A stretch of DNA of 64,000 nucleotides from assembly GCF_002770725.1 (NCBI RefSeq), contig NZ_NQVN01000005.1:62001-126000 (forward strand). Direction: 5' to 3'. The translations under genes were made by a program, and so were the position numbers. Below the pieces are notes generated by a model, which saw only the letters and a list, made by a program, of their open reading frames with translations, was not told where the DNA came from and made no database searches. Numbering within the stretch: position 1 is the first letter of the stretch; each line of letters starts with the position of its first letter. Of this stretch, positions 54,891 through 62,935 are shown in pieces. Source of the DNA: Pleomorphomonas carboxyditropha. Its GTDB lineage: Bacteria > Pseudomonadota > Alphaproteobacteria > Rhizobiales > Pleomorphomonadaceae.

Positions 54891-55907
54891 ATGACAGTTT
54901 CCTCCATGCCCCGAGGCATGAGCCGTCGCCGTTTCCTCGAGTGCCTTGCCGCCGCCGGTCTGGCCGCGCTGCCGGTCCCGACGGCCACCCGCGCCGCCGG
55001 CCTCGACCAGCTCACCGTCTGGGGCATGCCGGCGTCGCCCTCGGTGGTGCTGGCCCGGGCCGTGGCCTCGGGCGCGCTGGCGCCGCTGGCGGGCGAGGCG
55101 CGCTTCGACGTCTGGCGCACGGCCGACCAGATGCGGGCGGGCGTCGTCTCGGGCGATATCGCGCTGTTCGCCGCGCCGAGCTATGCCGCCGCCAACCTGT
55201 TCAATCGCGGCGCCGGCGTCCGTCTCGTCAACATCCTGACCTGGGGGCTGCTCTATATCTTCGCCGGCGACGGCGTGCGTCTCGAAACGATCGGGGATCT
55301 CAAGGGCAAGACGCTGCTGGTCGGCGCCAAGAACGACGCGCCGGACCTGCTCACCCGTTTCGTGCTGAAATCGGCCGGGCTCGAGCCGGGCCGGGATGTC
55401 GGCCTCTCCTACGTCGGCACGTCGGCCGAGGCGGTGCCGCTGCTCCTGGCCGGCAAGGCGGATGCCGCCGTGCTGCCGGAGCCGGCGGCCAGCGCCGCCG
55501 AGATCAAGGCTAAGCAGGCGAACCTCAACGTCATGCGCGCCCTCGACGTCACCGACCTCTACGCTGCGCACAGCGGCCGGCCCGCCGGCATTCCGCAGGC
55601 CGGCCTCGCGGTGACGGAGGCCTTTCTCGATGCCCATCCCGACATCGTCGCGGCGCTGCATGCCGCCTCGGTCGAGGCGGCCGGCTGGGTCGGCGACAAC
55701 CCGAAAGCCGCGGCGGCGCTGGTCGCCGATCCGCTGAAGCTGCCGGCGCCGATCATCGAGGCGTCGCTGCCGCGTTTCCGGCTGAAGGTGGCGTCGGCGC
55801 TGGAGGCCAAGGCCGACCTCGAGGCCTATTTCGAGGCCCTGATGACGCTGTCGCCTGACATCGTCGCCGGACGCCTGCCGGACCCGGCCTTCTACTGGGG
55901 ACGCTGA
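54891..55907 (+). CDS. ABC transporter substrate-binding protein, NitT/TauT type, Tat-exported
   Basis: 338-residue periplasmic binding protein. ATG 54891 follows AGGG; the N-terminus has a twin-arginine signal (SRRRFLECLAAAGLAALPV) with a likely cleavage site after TRAAG-type residues near 36. The mature part has the NMT1/SsuA-like folding pattern: LTVWGMPASPSVVLARAV, DLKGKTLLVGAKNDAPDLLTRFVLKSAGLEPGRDV and LLLAGKADAAVLPEPAASAA. Ligand not predictable: nitrate, sulfonates, cyanate or pyrimidines occur in the family. First gene of a three-gene importer. Confidence 0.88.
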   Translation: MTVSSMPRGMSRRRFLECLAAAGLAALPVPTATRAAGLDQLTVWGMPASPSVVLARAVASGALAPLAGEARFDVWRTADQMRAGVVSGDIALFAAPSYAAANLFNRGAGVRLVNILTWGLLYIFAGDGVRLETIGDLKGKTLLVGAKNDAPDLLTRFVLKSAGLEPGRDVGLSYVGTSAEAVPLLLAGKADAAVLPEPAASAAEIKAKQANLNVMRALDVTDLYAAHSGRPAGIPQAGLAVTEAFLDAHPDIVAALHAASVEAAGWVGDNPKAAAALVADPLKLPAPIIEASLPRFRLKVASALEAKADLEAYFEALMTLSPDIVAGRLPDPAFYWGR

Positions 55908-55911
55908 GACC

Positions 55912-56706
55912 ATGCCGAGGCTTTCCTGGCGCCGGCTGACCGGCGGTGGCGAACGCCGCTGGGCGATGCTCGGACTCGCCGTCGTCGTCGCGCTCTGGGA
56001 GATCGGCCATCGCGCCTACGGCGACTTCGTGCTGCCGTCGCCGCTGGCAACGCTCGCCGCCCTCGGGCGCCTCGCCGCCGGCGGCGAACTCGGGCCGGCG
56101 GTGGCGACGACGGCACGCGACGCGCTGAGCGGCTTTGTTGCGGCGACGCTGGCCGGTTCGTTCCTCGGCGGCCTCGCCGGGCGTTCGATGCCGGTGAGGG
56201 CCATGCTGCAGCCGATCGCCACCATGCTGATCGGCGTGCCGGCCATCGCCTGGGTGGTGCTGTCGCTCCTGTGGTTCGGCAGCTCCGGACTGGCCGCCAC
56301 CTTCTCCGTGGCGGTCGCCGCCGGCCCCCTGGTGTTTGCCGCGGCGACGCAGGGCACGCGCACCGTCGACGGCGGCCTTCGCACCATGGCGCGCGCCTTC
56401 CGCGTGCCGCTCGGCGCCAGGATCGTCGACGTCTACCTGCCGCACGTGCTCTCCCATCTCCTGCCGGCGCTCGGAACGGCGCTGGCCATGAGCTGGAAGG
56501 TAGCGGTGATGGCCGAACTGCTGTCGGGAGCCGGCGGCATCGGCGACGGTCTCGCCGCGGCCCGCGCCGAGGTCGACACCGCCAAGACCATGGCCTGGGT
56601 GGTCGTTGTCGTGGCGCTGCTGCTTGTCGTCGAACGTCTGATCATCGAACCGGCGCGCCGGCATTTCGAGACCTGGCGGCGCGGTCTGCCGGGAGAGGCG
56701 GCATGA
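55912..56706 (+). CDS. ABC transporter permease, NitT/TauT type
   Basis: 264-residue permease (SsuC/TauC-like) with about six helices, the first at residues about 17-35 (WAMLGLAVVVALWEIG). FVLPSPLATLAALGRL after the first helix is a family hallmark. The coupling loop is RTMARAFRVPLGARIVDVYLPHVLSHLLPALGTALAMSWKVAVMAELL. Follows the binding protein after four bases and overlaps the ATPase gene by four. Confidence 0.92.
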   Translation: MPRLSWRRLTGGGERRWAMLGLAVVVALWEIGHRAYGDFVLPSPLATLAALGRLAAGGELGPAVATTARDALSGFVAATLAGSFLGGLAGRSMPVRAMLQPIATMLIGVPAIAWVVLSLLWFGSSGLAATFSVAVAAGPLVFAAATQGTRTVDGGLRTMARAFRVPLGARIVDVYLPHVLSHLLPALGTALAMSWKVAVMAELLSGAGGIGDGLAAARAEVDTAKTMAWVVVVVALLLVVERLIIEPARRHFETWRRGLPGEAA

Positions 56707-57452
56707 ACGGCGAGGGCGGCCTCGTTGCCGGCGGCGTCGCCCACGGCTTCGCCGGCACGAAAGTGCTCGACGGCATCGATCTCCGCGTGCCGCGGGGCGG
56801 CGTCCTGGCCATCCTCGGACCATCGGGTGCCGGCAAGACGACGCTGCTCCACATCCTCGGCGGTCTGCTCGAACCGGACGCCGGACGCATCGACCGGCCG
56901 TTCGAGCGATCGGCCTTCGTCTTCCAGGATCCGCTGCTCCTGCCCTGGCGGACGGCGCGCGGCAACGTCGTGTTCGGCCTTGCCGGCGAGCGGCTCTCCC
57001 GCGCCGAACGCCTCGCCCGGGCGCGATCGATGCTGGTCAAGGTCGGTCTCGGCCAGGGCGATGCCGGCCTTTATCCGCACCAGTTGTCCGGCGGCATGAA
57101 GAAGCGGGTGGCGCTGGCGCGGGCCCTCGCCGTCCTACCCGACCTGCTGCTGCTCGACGAGGCTTTCTCGGCGCTCGACGTCGGCCTGTCGCGTGAGATG
57201 CAGCAGCTCGTCCGCCTCGACGCGCAGGAGCGCGGCGTCACGGTGGTGCTGGTGACCCACGACCTGTCCGAGGCGGTGCGGCTCGCCGATCGGGCGGTGG
57301 TGCTGGCCGGCCGACCGGGGCGGATCGTCGCCCGCCTCGCCATCGACCGACCGGCCCGCCTTCGGGACGACGCCTTCGTCGAAGCGGAAATCCGCCGCAT
57401 CGCGGCGCTGGATGCGATCCGCGACGCCTTCCGGCCGACGCTGTCGGGCTGA
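56703..57452 (+). CDS. ABC transporter ATP-binding protein, NitT/TauT type
   Basis: 249-residue SsuB/TauB-like ATPase. Walker A GPSGAGKTT, Q-loop VFQDPLLLPWRT, signature LSGGMKKRVALARAL, Walker B LLLLDEAFSALD (Glu followed by Ala instead of the usual Pro) and H-loop LVTHD. ATG 56703 overlaps the permease stop (ATGA). No further gene follows on this strand; the 120-base gap to hxlB contains no good terminator. Confidence 0.92.
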   Translation: MNGEGGLVAGGVAHGFAGTKVLDGIDLRVPRGGVLAILGPSGAGKTTLLHILGGLLEPDAGRIDRPFERSAFVFQDPLLLPWRTARGNVVFGLAGERLSRAERLARARSMLVKVGLGQGDAGLYPHQLSGGMKKRVALARALAVLPDLLLLDEAFSALDVGLSREMQQLVRLDAQERGVTVVLVTHDLSEAVRLADRAVVLAGRPGRIVARLAIDRPARLRDDAFVEAEIRRIAALDAIRDAFRPTLSG

Positions 57453-57572
57453 AGCCTCCCTAGGCGGCCAGCCTTCGATGCGGTTGGTCCGAACCGATCG
57501 GCGGCCGCGTCCCGGATATCGAACTTATCAAGTTGGTTCATCCGGGCTTCCGGCGCTTCCGGACGAAGCCAT

Positions 57573-58133
57573 CTATTCCAGGTTGGCGTGACGGGTGAAC
57601 ATCCCGTCGCTGGTCGCCCCGCGCCGCGCCATCAGCTCGAGAATGACCGCATCGAGGAGCAGCAGCAGCGCCTGCTCGAACAGCGAGCCCATGGGCTGGA
57701 TCGACCGGACGCCGTCGCCGGCCTTCGCCTTCGGCGATGGCGCCGGCAGCACCAGGCGGCGGTCGGCGAGCTTGCCGATGGTGGAATCCGGCACGATGGT
57801 CACCAGCGCGATCTTGCCGCCGATCCGCCGCGCCTTGTCGGCGATCGACACCAGGCTCCCCGTTTCGCCCGAGCCGGAGCAGACGACGAGCAGGTCATCC
57901 CCGGAATAGGCGGGCGTGGCGATTTCGCCGATGACGAAGGCGTCGAGGCCGAAGTGCATCAGGCGCATGGCGAAGGCTCTGCCCGCCAGTCCGGACCGGC
58001 CGGCGCCGGCGACGAAGATCCGCCGCGCCGCCAGAAGATCGCCGGCGAAAGCGCTCACCTCGTCGGGCGACACCTTCGACAATACGGCCCGCAGTTCCTC
58101 CAGGATGGCGCTGCCATAGTCCGCGACGTTCAT
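57573..58133 (-). CDS. hxlB: 6-Phospho-3-hexuloisomerase
   Basis: 186-residue SIS-domain isomerase converting D-arabino-3-hexulose 6-phosphate to fructose 6-phosphate. FVAGAGRSGLAGRAFAMRLMHFGLDAFVIGE and VVCSGSGETGSLV are the sugar-phosphate binding segments, and PMGSLFEQALLLLLDAVILELM near the end is typical of the family, with the catalytic Glu in the last helices. Its ATG overlaps the hxlA stop by four bases. The neighbour makes this identification firm: the same pair carries out formaldehyde fixation in the RuMP pathway. Confidence 0.92.
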   Translation of the reverse strand: MNVADYGSAILEELRAVLSKVSPDEVSAFAGDLLAARRIFVAGAGRSGLAGRAFAMRLMHFGLDAFVIGEIATPAYSGDDLLVVCSGSGETGSLVSIADKARRIGGKIALVTIVPDSTIGKLADRRLVLPAPSPKAKAGDGVRSIQPMGSLFEQALLLLLDAVILELMARRGATSDGMFTRHANLE

Positions 58134-58780
58134 TCTTCCCGCTCCTTCGTTTCCCGATGGGCCAGCCGGGCCAGCTCCTCCGCCGCCTTCGCCGGGTCGG
58201 CGGCGTGCCGGATGCCGCCGCCGACGATGGCCACGTCGGCGCCGAGACGGATGTATTGCGATATGGTGGCCGGGGTGATGCCGCCGGCGACGAACAGCTC
58301 GGACTGCCGCGCCACCTCCTTCATCACCTTCAGCTCGTCGGCCGGCGTGCGGCCGGCCGCCTGCTGGTCGACGCCGGTGTGGACGGCCAGCGCCTTGATG
58401 CCGAGGTCTTCCAGACGGCGGATGCGGTCGGGAAGGTCGGCGACGCAGATCATGTCGGCGATGACGGTGCCGCCGAAATCCGCCGCCACGTCCAGGCAGC
58501 CCTTGACCGTGAGGAGATCGGTGACGCCGAGCACGGTGACGTAGGCCGCGCCGGCGGCGAAGGCCTGCCGCGCCTCGTAATGGCCGGCGTCCATGATCTT
58601 GACGTCGGCCAGCACCGGCAGGTCGGGGTAGCGGGCGCGGAAATCGCGCACGGGCCGCAGCCCGTCCTCGATGAGAAAGGGAGTTCCCACCTCGACGATA
58701 TCGATGAACGGGCGCACCCGATCGATGAGGGCCACCGCCTCGTCGATCGTGATGTCATCCAACGCGAGCTGCAGTTTCAT
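58130..58780 (-). CDS. hxlA: 3-Hexulose-6-phosphate synthase
   Basis: 216-residue TIM-barrel enzyme of the OMP decarboxylase suprafamily, joining formaldehyde and ribulose 5-phosphate, reversibly. MKLQLALDD at the N-terminus and ADVKIMDAGHYE (the D-x-K-x-x-D metal and base motif, residues about 59-70) are present. The VHTGVDQQAAG segment is of the synthase type; 3-keto-L-gulonate-6-phosphate decarboxylases normally have an Arg there. Start ATG 58780. Divergent from the lacI-type gene across a 326-base gap. Confidence 0.92.
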   Translation of the reverse strand: MKLQLALDDITIDEAVALIDRVRPFIDIVEVGTPFLIEDGLRPVRDFRARYPDLPVLADVKIMDAGHYEARQAFAAGAAYVTVLGVTDLLTVKGCLDVAADFGGTVIADMICVADLPDRIRRLEDLGIKALAVHTGVDQQAAGRTPADELKVMKEVARQSELFVAGGITPATISQYIRLGADVAIVGGGIRHAADPAKAAEELARLAHRETKEREE

Positions 58781-59106
58781 CCGGTCTGTCCTCCTGGCGC
58801 CGGACCTCGTCCGGAACGCGGATTGCGCAAGGCCTCCGGGGAGCGGCGGCACGATAATGAGCACGATCCCATTGGCTGAGCCTCCGAAACGCCTCTCCTG
58901 GCCGACGAGCGCCGCCATTCCGGCCTGACGCCTCCCCGGAATGGCCAATTGGTAGTTTAGCGCAGCTCCAAAAGTCGTAAAAGCGGTCCACTACATAGAT
59001 GTTTCGGCAATATTGACAGGCCCGGGCACCTATGTCAGTTTGCCCCAACAAATGAGATCGGTCTCATATATCACAAAGGGCCGGATCGGTCGAGGGAGGC
59101 AGCGGC
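58781..59106. other. Divergent promoter region of hxlAB and the lacI-type gene
   Basis: 326 bases. The half nearest lacI is AT-richer. It contains the 16-bp operator-like palindrome at 59052-59067. Other parts, about 58790-58950, show no feature I can name. Confidence 0.5.
59052..59067. promoter_or_regulatory. LacI-family operator, promoter copy
   Basis: ATGAGATCGGTCTCAT, a palindrome with arms ATGAGA/TCTCAT around a central TCGG, as in LacI/PurR-type sites with a central CG. It lies 40-55 bases before the lacI-type ATG in the divergent promoter region. The 16-base string AATGAGATCGGTCTCA (59051-59066) recurs exactly at 59962-59977. Confidence 0.65.
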
Positions 59107-60213
59107 ATGGACGACGGCAAGTCGGGGGAGATCGGCGACGGCGCGCGCAAGCGGGCGCGGCTCATCGACGTCGCCCGGCGGGCGAACGTGTCGCGCGCCA
59201 CCGCCGCGCGGGCGCTCGGCAACTACGGCCTGGTGACCAAGGAGACGCGGGCCAAGGTGCTGGCCGCCGCCGAAGCGCTCAACTACCGGGTCAACGAGCT
59301 GGCCCGCTCGATGCGGTCGGGTCGCACGCTGACCATCGGCGTCGTGGTCGCCGACATTTCCAACTCCTTCTTCAGTACGTCGATCCGCGCCATCATCGAC
59401 ACCGCCGCCTCGTCCGACTACCAGATCCTGGTCCTGAACACCGGCGACGACCTCGAGGCCGAGCGCGACGCCATCCGCGTGCTGCTGGAAAAGCGGGTCG
59501 ACGGCATGGTGGTGGTGCCCTCCTCGCGCAGCCACTTCAGCCATCTCCAGTTGGAGGACGGCGGTCCTTCGGTGCCGATCGTGCTGCTCGACCGCTATGT
59601 CGAGGGGCTGAAGATCAGCTCGGTGACCACCGACGACTTCGCCGCCTCGCGCGAGGCGGTGCGCCATTTCGTCGCCTGCGGCCACCGCCGCATCGGCCTG
59701 ATGGTGGCCACCGCCGCCGTCAACGGCCACTCCACCAAGGAGCCGGCCGACATCGTCTGGACCGCCCAGGCCCGCATGCACGGCGGCATGGTCGGGCTGG
59801 CCGAGGCGGGCATCACGCCGACGCACAAGTGGCTGCGCTACAGCCGCGGCGAGTTCGAGCACGCCAGGGCGGCGGCCATGACCATCCTGAAGGACGAGCC
59901 GCGGCCGACCGCCATCCTGGCGACCAACGAGGAAATGGCCATCGGTTGCATCTCCGTCGCCAATGAGATCGGTCTCACCATCGGTCGCGACCTGTCGCTG
60001 ATCCTGTTCGACGACCCGCCCTGGGTGTCGGTGTTCACCCCGCCGCTCACCGTCATCCGCCGCCCGACCTATGATCTTGGGCGCCTCGCCATGCAATTGC
60101 TGCTGGCCGAAATCAATGGCGAAGGGACCTACCAGGCAGCCATGCTGCGCACCGAAATCGTCCATCGGCAGTCGGTGCTGACGCTGCGGGCAACGGAGGT
60201 TGACCGGCATTAG
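59107..60213 (+). CDS. LacI-family transcriptional regulator
   Basis: 368 residues. HTH and hinge helix at about 19-75 (LIDVARRANVSRATAARALGN, then LNYRVNELARSMRSG), then a periplasmic-binding-protein-like effector domain from about residue 77 (LTIGVVVADISNSFFSTSIRAI). Likely effector is the sugar carried by the adjacent ribose-type transporter or its phosphate. It probably controls hxlAB and the transporter. The coding sequence itself contains an exact copy of the promoter operator at 59962. Confidence 0.93.
   Translation: MDDGKSGEIGDGARKRARLIDVARRANVSRATAARALGNYGLVTKETRAKVLAAAEALNYRVNELARSMRSGRTLTIGVVVADISNSFFSTSIRAIIDTAASSDYQILVLNTGDDLEAERDAIRVLLEKRVDGMVVVPSSRSHFSHLQLEDGGPSVPIVLLDRYVEGLKISSVTTDDFAASREAVRHFVACGHRRIGLMVATAAVNGHSTKEPADIVWTAQARMHGGMVGLAEAGITPTHKWLRYSRGEFEHARAAAMTILKDEPRPTAILATNEEMAIGCISVANEIGLTIGRDLSLILFDDPPWVSVFTPPLTVIRRPTYDLGRLAMQLLLAEINGEGTYQAAMLRTEIVHRQSVLTLRATEVDRH
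59962..59977. promoter_or_regulatory. Intragenic copy of the LacI-type operator
   Basis: AATGAGATCGGTCTCA, identical over 16 bases to 59051-59066 and 911 bases downstream, inside the lacI-type coding sequence (encoding the Asn-Glu-Ile-Gly-Leu segment). It contains the full TGAGATCGGTCTCA palindrome. An auxiliary operator for looping, like lacO2, is the simplest reading. Confidence 0.55.
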
Positions 60214-60361
60214 TATATATTGAAATAAGTTTATATTACTTTATTTTACGTGGCTAACCACCGCGTATATTCCGATTCTGCCCTGAGTATACTTCTATAA
60301 TACTTTAAGATGACATCTTTTTCTATTGCGTCGCCTGAAAAGCGTGCTATATGTCGACGCC

Positions 60362-60385
60362 GCGTACCGAGGAGGATCGGTACGC
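60362..60385 (+). other. Stem-loop in the leader of the ribose-type binding protein
   Basis: GCGTACCGA (60362-60370), loop GGAGGA, TCGGTACGC (60377-60385): a perfect 9-bp stem with a Shine-Dalgarno-like loop, 75 bases before the binding-protein ATG. A smaller GGCC/GGCC hairpin follows. The upstream part of this 246-base gap (60214-60350) is strongly AT-rich and probably holds the promoter; for example GTGG-CTAA-CCAC is near 60250. I could not match it to a known riboswitch. Confidence 0.5.
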
Positions 60386-60459
60386 CGCAAGGCCGGTGAG
60401 GCCCTCGTGAACGGCACGAAGCAGTCGTCACCGTCCGCGATCCCTTGGGAGGTCCCTCG

Positions 60460-61410
60460 ATGAAAAAACTCGTCACGGCGGCACTTGCCGCCGCCTTCAT
60501 GCTGCCTGTCGTCGCGCAGGCGGCCGACAAGAAGTTCACGGTGGCCGGCATCGTCTTCCAGGAAGACCAGTTCATGAAGACGACGCTGCTCGGCATGAAA
60601 TCGGTGGCCGAGAAGGAAGGCGTCAACCTGTTGACGTCCAACACCTCGAACCAGATCAGCAAGGAAGTCGAGGTGGTCAACACCTACGCCGCCCGCGGCG
60701 TCGACGCCATCGCCATCACCTATCTCGATCCGGCCGCCGCGTCGATTCCGGCCGTCAAAGCCGCCAGCGACAAGGGCATCAAGATCGTCAGCTTCAACAA
60801 CAAGCTGGCCGCCGACTTCCCGGTGTCGACCGTCATGTCGGACAATACGCTGCTCGGGGCCGGTTCGGGCAAGGAAGCCGCCGCCTACATCAAGGCCCAC
60901 TACGGCGACAAGACGGAGATCAAGGTCGCCATCATCAACTACAAGGCCCAGCTTCCGCCGGAAAGCAACGCCCGCCAGGACGGCTTCTGGAATGAGATCA
61001 AGGACATCCCCGGCGTGACGCTGGTCGCCGAGGCCTCGTCGCCGGTCGCGGAGGAGGCCATCAAGAAGGCCGCCGACATCATTACGGCTCATCCTGATAT
61101 CGATCTCATGTACGGCTGCAACGCCGGCGGCCTGATCGGCGCCGTGCTGGCCGTCAAGAACTCCGGCAAGGCCATCCCGGTGTTCGGCATCGACCTCGAC
61201 AAGCAGATCGTCGGCTTCCTGCAGTCGAAGGACAACATCCTTCAGGCCTCCACCGCCCAGGACCCGTTCAAGATCGGGGCTCTCGCCATGGAGAACGCCA
61301 TCAAGTCGCTGAAGGGCGAAGCGGTCGAAAAGGAGATCATCGTTCCCGGCCTGACGCTGTCCCGCACCGACTCGGCGGCGGTTGCCGAATACGCCAAGAC
61401 CGTCAAGTAA
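60460..61410 (+). CDS. Ribose-type ABC transporter substrate-binding protein
   Basis: 316-residue periplasmic sugar-binding protein of the RbsB/XylF class. Sec signal peptide at residues 1-22 (MKKLVTAALAAAFMLPVVAQA). The mature chain starts KKFTVAGIVFQEDQFMKTTLLGM and has the usual hinge segments (GVDAIAITYLDP, YGCNAGGLIGAVLAV, VFGIDLDKQIVGFLQSKDN). ATG 60460 follows GGGAGG. Sugar identity is unknown; aldopentoses, allose and related sugars are possible. First of three transporter genes. Confidence 0.93.
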   Translation: MKKLVTAALAAAFMLPVVAQAADKKFTVAGIVFQEDQFMKTTLLGMKSVAEKEGVNLLTSNTSNQISKEVEVVNTYAARGVDAIAITYLDPAAASIPAVKAASDKGIKIVSFNNKLAADFPVSTVMSDNTLLGAGSGKEAAAYIKAHYGDKTEIKVAIINYKAQLPPESNARQDGFWNEIKDIPGVTLVAEASSPVAEEAIKKAADIITAHPDIDLMYGCNAGGLIGAVLAVKNSGKAIPVFGIDLDKQIVGFLQSKDNILQASTAQDPFKIGALAMENAIKSLKGEAVEKEIIVPGLTLSRTDSAAVAEYAKTVK

Positions 61411-61426
61411 CCGAGGTTAGGAACGG

Positions 61427-62935
61427 ATGATGGGACCCGCAAAGCTCGAAATCAGCAATCTGACGAAAGCCTATACCGGGGTCCTCGCTCTCGACGACTT
61501 TTCCGCCGACTTCGACGGCGGAAAAGTCTACGCGTTGCTGGGCAAGAACGGGTCGGGAAAGAGCACCTTCGTCAAATGCCTGTCGGGAGCGGTCATTCCG
61601 ACATCCGGCGAGATCCGGATCGACGGCGTTCCGGTCCGCTTCAAGGGGCCGGCGGACGCCAATGCCGCCGGCATCGCCGTCGTCTATCAGGAGCTCAGCC
61701 TGATCCTCGACTTCACGGTGGCCGAGAATATCATGCTCGGCCGCTTCCCTACCGTCGGGCCGGGCAACATCACGGTCGACTGGAAGGCAACCAACGCTCA
61801 CGTCCAGGACATCCTGACGTCGCTGAAGATCGACATTCCGGTCACCCGCAAGATTTCCGACCTCTCGGTCGGCCAGCGGCAGGTGATCGAGATCGCCAAG
61901 GCGATGTCGCTCAATCCGCGCGTGCTGCTGCTCGACGAGCCGACCTCGGCGCTGGCCCGCCACGAGATCAACAGCCTGCTGGAAGTGGTGCGCTCGCTGC
62001 GCGAGAAGGGCGTGGCGATCATCTTCATCACCCACAAGCTCAACGAAATCCGCGGCGTCGCCGACTATGTGACGGTGCTGCGCGACGGCCGGATGGTCGG
62101 CACCGTGCCGATCGACGTGGCGACGCCCAAGGTGATCGTCGACATGATGTTCGGCGAGACGACGCTCAAAAGCCGGCCGGCCGACCTCAAGGTGGGCGAG
62201 GAAATCCGCCTCAAGGTCACCGGCCTCAAGCGCAAGGACAAGTACGAGGACATCAGCTTCGAGCTCCGGGCCGGCGAAATCCTCGGCATCGCCGGCATGC
62301 TCGGCGCCGGCCGCAGCGAGCTGTTGCGCGGCATCTTCGGCGCCGACGCCATCGACGGCGGCGCCATCGTGCTCAACGGCACCGAGGTGCGGCGGCCGAC
62401 GGTGGCCCGCATGAAGACTCTCGGCCTAGCCATGACCATGGAGAACCGCAAGGAGGAGGGGCTCATCCAGATCATGTCGATCGAGGACAACCTCTGCCTC
62501 GCCAGCCTCGACGAGGTGGGGCAGCGGGGCTTCCTCAGCCACTTCCTGCAGGCGCCGGTGGCCGAGAAATGGATCGGGCGGTTGCAGATCAAGGTGTCGG
62601 ACGCCTTGCAGGAGGTGCAGTCGCTGTCGGGCGGCAACCAGCAGAAGGTGGTCGTCGGCAACTGGCTCAACACCGACCCCAAGGTGGTGTTCTTCGACGA
62701 GCCGACGCGCGGCATCGACATCGTCGCCAAGCAGCAGATCTTCCAGATCATGTGGGATCTATCGCGCCGCGGCCTCAGCGTCGTCTTCGTGTCCTCCGAG
62801 CTCGAGGAACTGCTCGAGGTCTGCCACCGCATCCTGATCATGGAGGCCGGACGCTTCATCGGCGAGGTCCGGGAGCCGGAGAACACGCCGATCGAGTCGC
62901 TATACGCCATGTGCATGGGGGAAACGGCGAAATGA
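61427..62935 (+). CDS. Ribose-type ABC transporter ATP-binding protein
   Basis: 502-residue double-ATPase of the RbsA/MglA class. The first half has Walker A GKNGSGKST at 39-47, signature LSVGQRQVIEIAKAM and Walker B VLLLDEPTSALARHE. The second half has GMLGAGRSELLRGIFGAD in place of a standard P-loop and LSGGNQQKVVVGNWL, the degenerate second site typical of the class. Start ATG 61427 (or 61430) is 16 bases after the binding-protein gene, and the end overlaps the permease gene by four bases. Confidence 0.94.
   Translation: MMGPAKLEISNLTKAYTGVLALDDFSADFDGGKVYALLGKNGSGKSTFVKCLSGAVIPTSGEIRIDGVPVRFKGPADANAAGIAVVYQELSLILDFTVAENIMLGRFPTVGPGNITVDWKATNAHVQDILTSLKIDIPVTRKISDLSVGQRQVIEIAKAMSLNPRVLLLDEPTSALARHEINSLLEVVRSLREKGVAIIFITHKLNEIRGVADYVTVLRDGRMVGTVPIDVATPKVIVDMMFGETTLKSRPADLKVGEEIRLKVTGLKRKDKYEDISFELRAGEILGIAGMLGAGRSELLRGIFGADAIDGGAIVLNGTEVRRPTVARMKTLGLAMTMENRKEEGLIQIMSIEDNLCLASLDEVGQRGFLSHFLQAPVAEKWIGRLQIKVSDALQEVQSLSGGNQQKVVVGNWLNTDPKVVFFDEPTRGIDIVAKQQIFQIMWDLSRRGLSVVFVSSELEELLEVCHRILIMEAGRFIGEVREPENTPIESLYAMCMGETAK

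Noticed and set aside
60214-60459. Known riboswitch in the leader of the ribose-type transporter
   Set aside because: A clear stem-loop exists, but I could not fit it to any riboswitch consensus I know, so I list it only as a stem-loop.
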